A stretch of DNA of 64,000 nucleotides from Scilla litardierei (taxonomy: Eukaryota; Streptophyta; Magnoliopsida; Asparagales; Asparagaceae). Shown piece after piece: positions 23,758 to 36,465 of this stretch. The notes beneath the pieces are model-generated. The model did not search any database. It was not told the origin of the DNA and saw only the letters and a list, made by a program, of their open reading frames with translations. The position numbers were made by a program, and so were the translations under genes. The DNA lies in NCBI GenBank assembly GCA_030789695.1, contig CM061142.1:155096714-155160713 (forward strand). Direction: 5' to 3'. Within the stretch, counting starts at the first letter, position 1. Every line of letters begins with the position of its first letter.

Positions 23758-26700
23758 TGTAACGGCCAGTATTTATCGATATGTATTTCGTGCAAGTTTT
23801 ATAGATATATTGAGTTATTGACTTATGACCTAATTATTTATTATTGCTAAAGCCCGTATTGTTCTATAAACCTATTAATTATAATCATATGAGTATCGAA
23901 ACTTTTAATCAAAATTCAAATGTCTAAAAAAATTCAAATTCAAAATCTTTTTGAAAACTCTCTTATTTTAATCCTAATAAAAAGCAATATACTAATTTAG
24001 TAGTATTCTTTTATTAAAATCCCATTACTTCTCTCCTTAATTACTATTCTAAATTCAACCTTCCTTAAATCAATTATTATCAATTCCCTAATAAAAGTAT
24101 TAAAAACAATTCAATTTTAATTAAAGTTTTTCTCTTTTTTATAACACCCTAACTCTAGGTTTAATCACCCCACACCACCACCTTCTCCCCCTAGCGACAC
24201 CCGACAACACCCTCGCCCCACCATCTCCGACCACCCACAAAACCCCCGACAACCACCACCTCAGCCTTCATCCGCCACTGACAACCAAAACCCTCAGCCT
24301 CCAAGCCCACAACAGCTTTTCCAACCTCCAACCACTCCGACTTCACCCCAAGCCCAAACACTATGGCCTCCATGCCTCCGACAGCCTCCGGCACCTCCAT
24401 CCACCCCATCGAACGGACATCACCCTCCTCTTGCCTGCAAACCCACCACCTCCTCTTCACTCATCGCTGCTACCACGTTCATCATCGCCCAGATCTATCA
24501 AATGCCACCCTCTTCCTCTCCCTTCAACCTCCCTTCCTCTCCAAAGAACCCCAGCCACCCCGCAGTGACCCCACTTTCCTTGCGCCGCCCACAACCCTCC
24601 GACAGCCTTCATCGACCTCCAACTACCTCTCCTCCCCGTTGCTAGCGCCACCCCTCAACACCGCACCGCCTTCGCCTCCGAGCCGCGCTACCATGCCTAC
24701 AGTCGCCATCCTTGCTGTCGCCGTCCAACGCGTAGCCCTACAAAACAATGTATGTTTTCGTAGGAGCAGAATAAAATATATGAGTGCAGTAGGTAGGGGT
24801 ATAAATATAAACTATAGTATAATATAATATGATGAGTGCAGTATATCATAATGTGAACAGTACATGAACAGTGCCCTATGTTAGTAATAAATATATTTAG
24901 GTTGTCATATGATGTTAGTAGGTATATAGTAACATATACCTCTTATGGACAGTATTAGTATATAATGATAATAAGTGTTTAATAAACATCAGTGTTTATA
25001 ATATCATGTAGTAAAGTTAGAACTTTAAGTTAGCATTTATATTATTATATTAGTATGTTATATTACTGTTATTGCATGTAATAGTATGTTAAATTAAGTT
25101 ACAGTGAGTTATAATGATAAGTTGTTTTTATAAGTTCATACATTTAAATAAATAAGTTATCTAAGTTAGTTATATAAATATATTAGTTTATATTTGTTAA
25201 TATATATATGTTAGTATACATTAACTATATGTTAGGTTATAATAATATTTGGATAGCTTAAAACATTTAGATTAATATCACTTTTTACTTATACCACAAT
25301 CTAATGACGCAGAAAACGTCTGTGCCTCCCATACGAACTCATCGACACCAGAATCATCGAAAACAAGCAAGTGCGCAATTTAATACATGTTTTAAATGTT
25401 GTTCGTTTAGACGTTTTTACACCTAACTAGTTCTACATGACATAAACCGTGATATCTTGTACACAAAAATGCCATGAGACACAATGACACTAAAACCCCC
25501 TTATATGCACTTTTGTGAATTACTTGACTAGAATCCGCGTGCGTGTGTGTGTGTTTATCATTTAGTAGAATGATAACGTCTTGTTACAACATTAAAAGCA
25601 AAACCTACAGAAAGTACAAGAAATACATGAACAGCTTGATAATCATAGAACATGATAGCTGGTTTGACTAAATCATTGACATGTATGGCAATATTTGGCT
25701 ATTCCCGTGGGCAGGTTGGCTAGTCTGGCTCGTGTCCAGTATATAACTCATGATGGCCAGTTGACTGATTCTGGCTCGTGGTCTAGAAAGTACACGTGGG
25801 TGGGGTTGGGTTCGCGGGCACTAGCCGGTAGAAAAAGGGTCACTGTGTGGGGGCACTCGAAGGTGGATTCACTTACTAGCCGTCTAAAGACGTGAACCTT
25901 AGATACGCACTTGAACACACTATTGAACAGATTGAATGCTATATCGAACTTGTTTTAACATATAGAACTGCTACAATTCCCTTTTTAATAGACTGTAATG
26001 TTTAACTGTTTTTATAGAACTGCCATGTTTTAACTGTTTAAATAGAATTGCCATGTTTCACTAGGACTGCCATGTTTTAACTTATAACTGAACTGCCATG
26101 CTAGCGTAATATCTGAAATTGTAATTGCTCATTTATTATAAATGCTTTAACTGCCATGTAAACCATTTGAAAACCTTGACAAGGGTCCTACTCATAACCT
26201 TTGCTTGCCAAGGACCCTTACTGACATACTAGGGGTGAGCACGGTTTGCTCAAACCGCCCGAACCGAATCGGACCGAACCAGACCGAGCCAAAAACCAAA
26301 CCGAACCGCTCTCCATCGGTCTGGTTTGGTCTCAATCGTTGGAAACCGCCACTTATATGGTCTGGTTTGGTTTCACCCTGTCGAAACCACTTAAACCGAA
26401 CCGAACTGACTCCTAACATATATTATATATTGTGCTGGAAATCTGTTGGGATTTTAACCCTAGTCCCTAGGAACCCTAGCAGGGGGGTGAGCACGGTTTG
26501 CTCAAACCGCCCGAATCGCGGTTCCAAACCGAACCAAACCGCTCCAAGGGGTTTAAGCAGATCGCTTAAATTGTCGTTAATTAACCCGGTGTCGGGTTAC
26601 AAATGCATTTTACTTCAACTGAAGGCATACTACTTCAGTTCTTTAATTGGGAAATCAAATTCTACTTAAAAAACTCAAGTCAGATCATTCTTCCATAAGA

Positions 26701-27893
26701 ATTAGACAATGATATTAATTCTCAGTTTGCTTCAACCACAATTTTCTTTCCTCCCAAGTATCTGATGCATGAGGTTAAAGTCGATGCATGTTCTATAAAG
26801 ACCCTACAATTTCAACTCATGGCATCCCACAAGGGAAAAAAATCATGAAATTCAGTTCAAATTTGCTGTAAAAACCCTAACATATCTATTGAACATCAAC
26901 TGTAGTATCATCAACAAATATGCAAGAAATAAAGACACCAACAGCAATACATGAACAACATGAATCCATTGTCGAAAAAAACGCACATGAAGCGGGAACC
27001 TAATTTCAGCATTAATTGGAAATCGAGTCGAGCTGACAAAAAGAGTATTGGTTCAGTTTCAAAATCATTGTCAGCAAGATTAATGCTCATGAAAAATGAG
27101 CATTTTGAATTCTATGCTAAATGCAGCTTCTAGTTATGTACATAATGAGCATCTTTGGGGCCATCAACATGGTTAGGGGATGGGGGATAAATTCTCTATG
27201 TTTTTTTCTTCTACCTCATCTGTGTCGTCATCGGCAAATGATCTGCTTAAAATTAGGTCTATATTTAGCAAAATTGGGTATACGAGGGGATCTTTGTCAT
27301 CATATGTCTGAACCGCGGTTCCAAACCGAACTAAACTGCTCCAAGCGATTTGTGTCGGCTCACAAACCGTCGGTCTGGCGGTCTGGTTTTGTCTGGCCTG
27401 TGAGAAACCGCTACTTATACGGTCTGGTTCGGTTTAGGTCCCAAACCGTCGGTTTGAGACCGTGCTCTCCCCTATGACATACATTTCTATGTTTATATGA
27501 AATGTATGTCAGGTCACTAGACATGTTGCATTGAGGATGAGCTGATTGAAGAGACTAACCCGTTGATCCTGGAGTTCTTTCCGCTGTGGACTAGTTGCTA
27601 AGATTCACTTGCTGCTACTTAAGTTTCATTTTATGTCATTTTTGTACGGTATGTACCCAATTGTAGAACTCTATTGCTGTTGGCCATGCTTGGGGCTTTA
27701 TTATTTTTGTGTACTTCTTATCTGGATGTTGGCTTAAATTTTGTAGTTATCTCTGTTGTTCTGAATGCATTGCAAGTTCCTGCATATGGTTTATATTCGC
27801 AGACGCTTATTGGGCTTGAGCTTCACCACTCCAACCCAATACGGACCTGCTCGCGTCCTCGCCCCCAAATTTAATGGGAAGCGGGGCGTGATA
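23758..27893 (+). repeat. gypsy 5' LTR, with hAT insertion
   Basis: Starts TGTAACGGCC and ends GGGCGTGATA (the last CA has become TA). Aligns with the 3' LTR in 23758-25980 and 27590-27893. The C-rich stretch 24170-24750 is the probable transcribed leader; frames in it are not supported as genes. Confidence 0.88.
26230..27474. mobile_element. non-autonomous hAT transposon
   Basis: Ends are TAGGGGTGAGCACGGT and its near inverted copy ACCGTGCTCTCCCCTA. The flanks are an exact 8-bp duplication, TGACATAC (26222-26229 and 27475-27482), which is diagnostic for hAT elements. The subterminal regions hold many AACCGAACC and GGTCTGGTTT repeats. There is no transposase. A second copy of the left end (GGGGTGAGCACGGTTTG) lies inside at about 26484. 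Confidence 0.9.
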
Positions 27894-28109
27894 GATTTTA
27901 GTGGTGGCCCATGCAAGTCGTGCATTATGCAAAACTCATAACAATAGAAATACTATCATTAGCCAAAACGTCTAGAATTACCTAGTTTCTTGTCTCAGCA
28001 TGGTAGTGAGATCCAACACAAGGACTGTAGGAAGATTTAGTTAGACACCCATGCTTGTTAGTTTGACCATCTTGCTAAGATTAAGTTTTTATCATCTTAG
28101 GTGTTATCT
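27894..28109 (+). other. gypsy interior, 5' stub
   Basis: About 215 bp between LTR and protease. No gag is readable and no standard primer site is recognised, so gag has been deleted. Confidence 0.6.
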
Positions 28110-29775
28110 TAGTGGCCTCCCACCCAGCTCTGACTTTAATTGATTTCAGAGCTTCTTTGCGTATTATATCCAGAAAGTTCGTAGTCAAGCACTCGATTCC
28201 TACCTACCCACTTCCTAAGAGAAGGAATATCACGATCGGAAGTGGCGTGGTGAGTGTTACCTTGGAATGCAAATCATGTCCTTTAGTGTTTTACGGGCAT
28301 GAGCTCTATGCAGACTTCATGGTCCTAGACACACCCAATTTCGATGCCATTCTCGGCATGGACTAGTTAGAGACCTTCTATGCTACTATCGACTATCACA
28401 AGAAGAAAGTAATATTTGAGATTCCTGACCATCCGGTGTTCGAATTCATCAGTGGTAGCCGTTCACTCGGACCTATCAGATTTCGGCTCAGCCAAATGAA
28501 GTGATCCTCGCATCTATGCAAGTCGAACCGGAGAAGCCTGCAGTTCTTTGAGACTTCGAAGATGTATTTCTGGAAGATATTTCTGGATTGCCGCCTGACC
28601 GAGTTCTGGAATTCAGTATTGACCTGATGCCGAATACTCAACCGATCTCGAAGGCACCTTACCGTATGGCTCCAACAGAACTTGAAGAGCTTCAGAAGAA
28701 GTTGGACAACCTATTGCAGAAAGGATTCATCCATCCCAACATGTCTCCCTGTGGTGCTCATGTACTACTGGTCAAGAAGAAGGATGGATCGAGGAGTATG
28801 TGCAGGAGCTGAACAATGTCACAGTGAAGAACATGTACCCGTTACCTCGCATCGATGACATCTTCAATCAAGTCGATGGATCACAAGTTTTCTCGAAGCT
28901 GGACCTTAGGAGTGGATACCATCAGGTGAAGGTCAAGAATGAAGAAATCTTCAAGTCGGCCTTCCGGACCAAGTAAGGACACTACGAGTTCGTTATCATG
29001 GCATTCGGTGTGACCAACGCTCCTGAAGTATTCATGAATCTCATGAATCTTATATTCTACGAGTTTCTGGATAAATTCGTAGTAATATTCATTGATGACA
29101 TATTGGTCTACTCGAAGAGTGAGGAGGAACATGTCGAGCACCTGCGGATTGTTTTGGAGACGCTTCGTCGTCATCAGTTATATGCCAAGTACACTAAGTG
29201 CAAATTTTGGCTGGACCGTATCGCGTTCCTTGGACATGTGGTTTCGGGTGATGGTATCTAGGTCGACCCAGAGAAAGTTGCTTCAGTCAAAGATTGGCCT
29301 ACCCCTCGGTCTGCATCAGACATCAGTAGTTTCCTAGGATTGGCGGGTTACTACCGTCGATTCATCCAGGATTTCTCCAGGATAGCAGAGCCCATGACTC
29401 GACTGACGAGGAAGAACGTCAAGTTTGTTTGGTCAGACTCTTGCAAACATGCATTTGAGACTCTGAAGGCGATGCTGATGTCTGCACCAGTTCTTGCTAT
29501 ACCAGATAGGATTGGAGGATTTGAGATCTTCTGTGACACATCAGGCAAGGGCCTTGGATGTGTCCTACATCAGTAAGGCCATGTGGTCGCATATGCGTCA
29601 TGACAGTTGAAGGTTCACGAGGAGAATTATCCGACTAGCGACTTGGAGCTAGTCGCTGTCATATTTGCCCTGAAGTTTTGGGAGATATTTCTTACTAAGT
29701 GAGCAAGCGAAGGCCTTCACTGATCACAAAAGTTTGTGATATATTTTCACTCAAAAGGAGTTGAATATGAGGCAG
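28110..29775 (+). pseudogene. gypsy protease - reverse transcriptase - RNase H start, broken
   Basis: Protease at 28112-28366: the active-site stretch reads DFRAS in place of DSGAS, then LYADFMVLDTPNFDAILGMD. Reverse transcriptase at 28588-29270: [27 protein letters not shown] and KKKDGS, then in other frames FSKLDLRSGYHQVKVK and the catalytic [11 protein letters not shown] near 29089-29121. RNase H start at 29340-29576: YYRRFIQDFSRIAEPMTRLT and FEIFCDTSGKGLGCVL. FTDHKSL and ELNMRQ remain near 29720-29773, after which homology stops. Several stops and frameshifts (for example near 28378, 28812, 28978, 29262) prevent function. The order protease-RT-RNase H is that of Ty3/gypsy. Confidence 0.9.
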
Positions 29776-30965
29776 AACCATGCTTATGGCATATGTAGAT
29801 CTATTTATATTAATTGAGATGTTTGTAGTGCATATATGTACAATGTGTATTGGCGTGTGCTCATGTATGGACAGGTATGTGCTTAGTTATATGTATCTAT
29901 ATTCATAGTATGAATACGTGTGTCTTATGTATAGTAGTATGGTTATAATATTGTATTATATTACTTGCTCTACAGAATGATATATGTGCGTGTGTTTAAA
30001 TGTATGCTAGGAGGTATACATGATTGTATGTTGTAAATAAGTATAGATAGATAGATATATATATGTAACATTATACTGGTTTTATGTAAATTACTATGGT
30101 TGTGTATACTTGTGTGAACATATAGTATGTATGTCTATGTCTTGTATAGATACGAGATAGGTGTAATAGTGTGAGTATGGATATGTGTGTAAGGTGTAGG
30201 CATTTAAAATTTTTTGAATGTGTGCCACTATATGATATATGTATCAGTGTATGTGTGTCAGTGAACACTGCTTTTTTATAATGTATGTATGTCTGGAGTA
30301 GAGTGATCTTAGTGTCTAAGTTCGCTCACCCCTAAGTTGGCCCTACTCAAGGTAGTCAGATGATGGACTTGATCTTAAGGTAGGTAGATTGTAGTGGCCC
30401 TAGTGCCATATTAGTAGGACATGTCCGTTTTTGTGTATTGTATAGTGTATTGTGTGCATATACATATGTAGTGATATGCATTATGTGATGTGTATAATGT
30501 ATTGTGTAGTGTGTAAAGTGATTCTACTATTGAGGTGTTATTTGACTGATTATGATTATACTTACGTATTAGTATTGAGTGATGTGTTTATGTGACTTGT
30601 AGTACTATATGTATACATATGGTAGTGCATGGTGTATTAGCAATAATATGTGTGTAATTTTGTATTATGATACAGTGTATACGTATTATATATATAAAAG
30701 TATGTTTGAGGTACGACATTAATATAGTTAGTTAGTGATGTATGTGTGATTGTTAATATTATTATAGGTATGGCTATTAACTAGTATTAATAGTAGTGTT
30801 ACTATTGTAATTGATATTAGTATTAGTTACATTAATTGAGTGTTTCTGCATGATGGCATAATTGTTATTTATGGGTGGAGTGTGAGTATAGTAGAGAGTG
30901 AGGTGTGTATATGTTGGTAGAGGGAATGTGCGAGCACTATCCTTATTTATTCCACGCATATTAGT
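29776..30965. other. unassigned AT/TG-rich filler replacing integrase
   Basis: Repetitive TGTATGTGT, ATATATGT and TAGTGTGTA tracts with no supported gene. It occupies the place of the integrase and chromodomain coding region. Source unknown. Confidence 0.5.
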
Positions 30966-30971
30966 TGATAG

Positions 30972-31009
30972 GAATTTCGAGGACGGAATTTTTCTTAAGG
31001 TGGGTAGAA
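30972..31009 (+). other. gypsy polypurine tract region
   Basis: TTTCGAGGACGGAATTTTTC followed by AAGGTGGGTAGAA at 30997-31009, directly before the 3' LTR. Confidence 0.8.
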
Positions 31010-33560
31010 TGTAACTGCCAGCATTTATCAATACGTATTTCGTACGTGTTTTACAGATATATTAAGTTATTGACTTATGACCTAATTATTTATTATTGCT
31101 AAAGCCCGTATTGTTCTATAAACCTATTAATTATAATCATATGAGCATCTAAATTTTTTAATTCAAAATTCAAATGTCTAAAAAAATTCAAATTCAAATT
31201 AAAACTTTCTTATTTTAATCCTAATAAAAAGCTATATACTAATTTAGTGGTATTCTTTAATTAAAATCCCATTATTTCTCCCCCTAATTACTATTCCAAA
31301 TTCAACCTTCCTTAAATCAATTATTATCAATTCCTTAATAAAATTATTAAAAACAATTCAATTTTAATTAAAGCTTTTCTATTTTTTAACACCCTAACTC
31401 TAGGTTTAATCACCTCGCACCACCTCCTTCTCCGCCCAGCGACACCCGACAACACCTACGCCCTGCCATCTCCGACCACCCACAAAACCCCCGACAACCA
31501 CCACCTTAACCTTCAGCTGCCACCACAGCCTTCAGCTGCCACCACCACCAACAACCAAAACACTCAGCCTCTAAGCCCACAACAGCTTCGCCAACGCCTT
31601 ACCTCTCCGACTTCACCCCAAGCCCAAACACCGCGGCCTCCACCCCTCTGACAACCTTCGGTACCTCCGTCCACCCCATCGAACGTCCCTCACCCTCCTC
31701 TCGCCCGTAAACCCACCTCCTCCCTCTTCACTCGTCGCCGCTGCCCCGTTCATCGTCGCCCAGATCTGCCGAGCGCTGCACTCTTCCTCTCCCCTCGACC
31801 TCCCCTCCTCTCCAAAGAACCCCATCCACCCCATAGTGACCCCACTTTCCTTGCGCCACCCACAACCATCCGACAGCCTTCATCAACCTCCACCTCCCTT
31901 GCCTCCCCGTTACTAGAGCCGCCCCTCAACACCGCACCGCCTTCGCCTCCGAGCCGCGCTATCATGCCTGAAGTCGCCATCCCCGCTGTCGTCGTCCAAT
32001 GCGTAGCCCTGCAAAACAATGTAAGTTTGTGTAGGAGCAGAATAAAATATATGAGTGCAGTAGGTAGTGGTATAAATATAAACTATAATGTACTATAATA
32101 TGATGAGTGCATTATATCATTATATGAACAGTACATGAACAGTGCCCTATGTTAGTAAATAAATATATTTAGGTTGTCATATGATTTTAGTAGGTATACA
32201 ATAACATATACCTCTTATGGAAAATATTAGTATATAATGATAATAAGTGTTTAATAAACATCAGTGTTTATAATATCTGTAGTAAAGTTAGAACTTTAAG
32301 TTAGCATTTATATTATTATATTAGTATGTTGTATTACTGCTATTGCATGTAATAGTATGTTAAATTAAGTTACAGTGAGTTATAATGATAAGTTGTTTTT
32401 ATAAGTTCATACATTTAAATAAATAAGTTATCTAAGTTAGTTATATAAATATATTAGTTTATATATGTTAATATATATGTTAGTAAACATGAACTATATG
32501 TTAGGTTATAATAATATTTGGATAGCTTAAAACATTTAGATTAATATCACTTTTAACTTATACCACAATCTAATGACGCAGAAAACGTCTGTGCCTCCCA
32601 TACGAACTCATCGAAACCAGAATCATCGAAAACATGCAAGTGCACAATTTAATACATGTTTTAAATGTTGTTCGTTTAGATGTTTTTACACCTAACTAGT
32701 TCTACATGACTTAAACCGTGATATCTTGTACACGAAAATGCCATGTGACACAATGACACTAAAACCCACTTATATGCACTTTTGTGAATTGCTTGACTAG
32801 AATCCGCGTGCGTGTGTGTGGATATCTTTTAGTAGAATGATAGCGTCTTGTTACGACATGAAATGCAAAACCTGCAGAAAGTACAAGAAATACATGAACA
32901 GCTTGATAATCATGGAACATGATAGCCGGTTTGACTAAATCATTAACATGTATGCCAATATTTGGCTATTCCCATGGGCCGGTTGGCTAGTCTGGCTCGT
33001 GTCCAGTATATAACTCATGATGGCCGGTTGGCTGATTCTGGCTCGTGGTCCAGAAAGTACACGTGGGTTGGGTTAGGTTTGGGGGCACTAGCCGGTAGTA
33101 CAAGGATCACCTTGCAGGAGCACTCGAAGGTGGATTCACTCTCTAGCCGTCCAAAGACGTGAACCTTAGACACGCACTTGAACACACTATTGAACAGATT
33201 GAAATGCTATATCGAACATGTTTTAACATATAGAACTGCTACAGTTTCCCTTTTTAATATAATTGCTACTATTCACTCGCTGCTGTTTAAGTTTCGTTTT
33301 ATGTCATTTTTGTAGGGTATGTACCCAATTGTAGAACTCTGTTGTTGTTGGCCATTCTTGGAGCTTTATTATTTTTGTGTACTTCTTATCTGGATGTTGG
33401 CTTAAATTTTATAGTTATCTCTGTTGTTCTGAATGCATTGCAAGTTTCTGCATATGGTTTATACTCACAAACGCTTATTGGGTTTGAGCTTCACCGCTCC
33501 AACCCATGTGGACCCGTTCGGGTCCTCGCTCCTAAATCTAATAGGAAGTGGTGCATGACA
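31010..33560 (+). repeat. gypsy 3' LTR
   Basis: Starts TGTAACTGCC and ends GTGCATGACA. It matches the 5' LTR except for a gap at about 33265 where that LTR holds ~1.6 kb more, of which 1.25 kb is the hAT element. Frames such as those at 31613-32019 lie in the C-rich leader and are not genes. Confidence 0.9.
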
Positions 33561-33565
33561 CAAGC

Positions 33566-33601
33566 CCATTCTAATTTTACTCATTTAGCACAATGGCCTG
33601 G
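33566..33601. repeat. 69-bp direct repeat, right copy (last 36 bp)
   Basis: Continues 23725-23757 across the gypsy insertion and matches 6995-7030. Confidence 0.8.
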
Positions 33602-34139
33602 TTAATACTTTCATAATCAACATTATAAATTAGATTTAGAAAAACTGATTGAAGTAGTATGACCAAGAAGTTCTCAAAGTCAGTGGGAGCTAGCAAGTTG
33701 CTTAGTTCCATTTTGGGCTAAGTAAAGTTCCAAGGTTAAAGAACATCTACATGTGACATACAATTAAAGGGGTTTGTTTATATCAGAGATATTGATAATT
33801 TGGTGTCATTAATGTGCTGGACAAAATGACACAGAATTGTTGGAATATGCTATAGCTTGACTGGCAAGTATAAAATGATAAACCTAAGATAAATGAGTAT
33901 ATGCTAATCGATTAGCTATACAGAAGAGTAATTACTTGTTGGATGAGATCCAAAGAAATCTTCGTAAGAATTACTGCAGTGTGAAAAAGGGTGTTTGGTA
34001 TATAGACTCAGCAATACTGCAAAGTAGATACGTTTTAGCAGATCCATTCTCTAGGCTCTGATATATGAACATCAATAGAGACTGATATGTTATAGTAATA
34101 TGATATACCGAGATAAATAGTCTGAGTGCAAGTGAGAGA
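33602..34139 (+). pseudogene. copia RNase H C-terminal remnant and polypurine tract
   Basis: Degenerate copia interior resumes here; the stretch near 33640-33700 resembles the sister copy at 57510-57570. Near 34036-34050 the reading ADPFS matches the ADPLTK motif close to the end of copia RNase H. The purine-rich tract GAGTGCAAGTGAGAGA (34124-34139) directly precedes the 3' LTR. Confidence 0.6.
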
Positions 34140-36465
34140 TGTTGGAAGATATGTGCACTTGATACAATTTATCGGTAGAACATCTTGTTCGAGCTTAAAT
34201 GGTACTAATTATCCAAGTATGAATAAAATGTTTACATACTTAGATAGCTTAAAGCAAGGTCATACATGTATCTAGATAGAGATCTTGATTATGGAAAGTG
34301 TCTGATCGATATGAACTTGAGTCTTAAAGCGTTCATGGTCATAGATGTGCCGAGAAAAGGATATCAGCACATCGGACAGACCATTGTGTCTTTGTCTTAA
34401 CAAAAACAGTGATGATGATCTCATAATCGTTCGACCTGACGAAGTCGGAGACAAGACACATGTGCTCATTAGAGAATGAGTCCACTGAACGACCCAATAA
34501 AGAGTTATTAAATGGTTAACATTAACTAAACTGGCATTGCTAACTCTCTAGTGATGATAGGTAAGTTGGTCCTTAAGGCTTGAGGTCATGGTATAAACAT
34601 GTGCGTAAATGGTGTCACTTAGATCTATGATCTAGCTTCGAGGCAAGGCATGCTAAAAGGTCTTAGGTTGGGTGATACTTGAAGCATACGAGGTGAGTAG
34701 TGATCAAGAGAGGATTCGTCTCTTCTGTTCATAAGAAGTTATTGTCACATGCTCAGTATGGTTCTTGGTGAAAAACCCCGATCGGGGCATGTTGTAGGAA
34801 GTACAACATGGATCGAAGGATACAGATCAGTGCAAGCTATTAGGGTTGACAATTTTCCATACCCTAGGCTATGCAGTGACATAGTAAGGCGAAGAGACTA
34901 AAACTGCGGTATTCATCACAGGAACAGTCAGAGTGATCCCGACGACACTTAAGTCAATGGGTCAATCACGTAATTATGATACCGAAACAGGGACGACACA
35001 TGCTGCTCGTGGTCACTGTCGTCTCGGGGTTTCGAGCCCCAACCCGTAGTAGAGTCAGTCTGTAGGGTCTCTCACAGAGTAGGATTTGCGTCTCAGTAAT
35101 ATGAAGGATATATGAGGAGTGCACTCGGGTGCATGCGAATAATTAATGTCATAAAGGGTTTATGATAATAAGTTCTAAGATAATTAAATGTGAATTAATT
35201 GTGTCGCAAAAGGTTTGCGAAATAAGCATTAGGATAATGCAATGAGGGATTATTGCATATGACACAAAAGGATTTAAAATATGTCGTAAAATATTTGCGA
35301 GCATATTTTATATAATAAAGGCATAGAAAAAGGTTACATGGGTTTTGGGAAAGTCCCGGTCAAAACCCATGTTCAAACTGATCCGAAAACAGCTCAAAAG
35401 GAGCAATAAATCTCAAATTACGGTTGAAAAGGCAAGAACTGAGCTTTTGCCCAGTTCTGGTCCAGCCCAGCCCCGGCCCAGCCCACGCGGATTGGGCTAG
35501 CCTACACAGCTCAAGCATGCCGGGCTAGCCCACACCGCCCAGGCGGGCAAGCACACCCGCACGGTGTGCCCGACCCGCGGGTGGGCCTGTGAGTGGGGCC
35601 AGGGTTTGAGAAACCCTAAATTTTGTACGGTGGCTGTGTTTTTCCAGAAAACGTGATTTTGGGGGTCAAGTTTGAACATTCGTTAGGGGTCAAACGAACT
35701 CGAAATTGAACACCATTTTTTCTATGCATCAACTGTTCATTGCTCTTCGATTTGATAAATGATATCGGTTGGGAACCTCAATGTTGAAGGTGGAATAATT
35801 TGTTTAAGTTTAGCCTTCGTGAAGGGCAAACTTGCAATTAACTTTCTAATCAATTTAATTTAGTTCCACATTGTTCGTGAGATAAGAAAGGGGGTCGGCT
35901 CTCTATATAAGTAGGGGATGAGCCTTCCCATTGAAAATACACTAAATCTTCGATTTCGGAGAGCTCCAAAAAGTTTTGAGCATGCCCAAACTATGAATAA
36001 ATAATTATTCCCTCATACTATAACTTCTTCCGTTCCTCCGTGCGTGTCCTAGCAAGACGGCGAGGAGGTTTAGATCGGATCCAAAGTCTTTGACGTGGGT
36101 CCTTCTCAAGTGAAACTTTCTTCGGTTAGTCGTTGGCTTGGAGGCGCGGTGTCGGCTCACTTCGGATGGTCAAAGATTAGTTACTGAAAATGACGATTCG
36201 TCTTATGTAAAAATGAAGTAACAGGTATGTTTATTTTTTATATTGTTATGCATTTATATAGGTTACCGTAGTTTAGATCTGTCTTAGGGGTTGGTCAGAC
36301 GCACCCCAAGGCAGTAGAATTTCTTGGTTAGGGTTTATGTTAATCCTTAGGGCTGTCATTAAATTATTCAATGATTTTATTCCACTGCATATTTTTGCTT
36401 CAGTCGTCCGTCCGATATAGGACGAGCATCGGTTTTATGCCTTGAGGGTCTATCAAAACCCAACA
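34140..36465 (+). repeat. copia 3' LTR
   Basis: Begins TGTTGG and ends CCAACA, with a TATA box near 35903 (CTCTATATAAG). It is intact, 2,326 bp. It serves as the empty-site reference for the CACTA insertion in the 5' LTR. Confidence 0.88.

Larger units (their letters stand above)
23758..33560 (+). mobile_element. Tekay-like Ty3/gypsy element with truncated pol
   Basis: 5' LTR 23758-27893, interior 27894-31009, 3' LTR 31010-33560. The target duplication CAAGC is present at 23753-23757 and 33561-33565. The interior keeps protease, reverse transcriptase and the start of RNase H, but gag, integrase and chromodomain are missing. The interior end (TTTCGAGGACGGAATTTTTC then a G-rich tract) is typical of Del/Tekay chromoviruses. 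The LTRs differ in length (4,136 against 2,551 bp) because the 5' LTR holds a hAT element and the 3' LTR lacks a further ~350 bp. Confidence 0.9.
2082..36465 (+). mobile_element. degenerate Ty1/copia element, split by nested insertions
   Basis: The 5' LTR (2082-3756), a Met-type primer site (3757) and interior (3770-6961) lie on the left. The rest of the interior (33602-34139), polypurine tract and 3' LTR (34140-36465) lie on the right. The two LTRs are clearly the same sequence (TG...CCAACA ends, same TATA region, same 3' end), so this is one element pushed apart by about 26.6 kb of later insertions. No matching 5-bp flank can be checked because the left LTR end lies beyond the CACTA insertion. 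The right flank is a gypsy gag fragment, so the copia had inserted into another retroelement. Confidence 0.85.

Noticed and set aside
24363..24827. 154-residue Pro/Ser-rich frame
   Set aside because: Lies in the C-rich leader of the gypsy LTR; the matching region of the 3' LTR does not keep the frame.
26205..26669. 154-residue frame rich in NRPNR and QTEP
   Set aside because: Translation of hAT subterminal AACCGAACC repeats.
34140..36465. Solo copia LTR
   Set aside because: No matching 5-bp flanks; it is preceded by a polypurine tract and pairs with the primer-site-flanked LTR at 2082-3756, so it is the 3' LTR of a split element.
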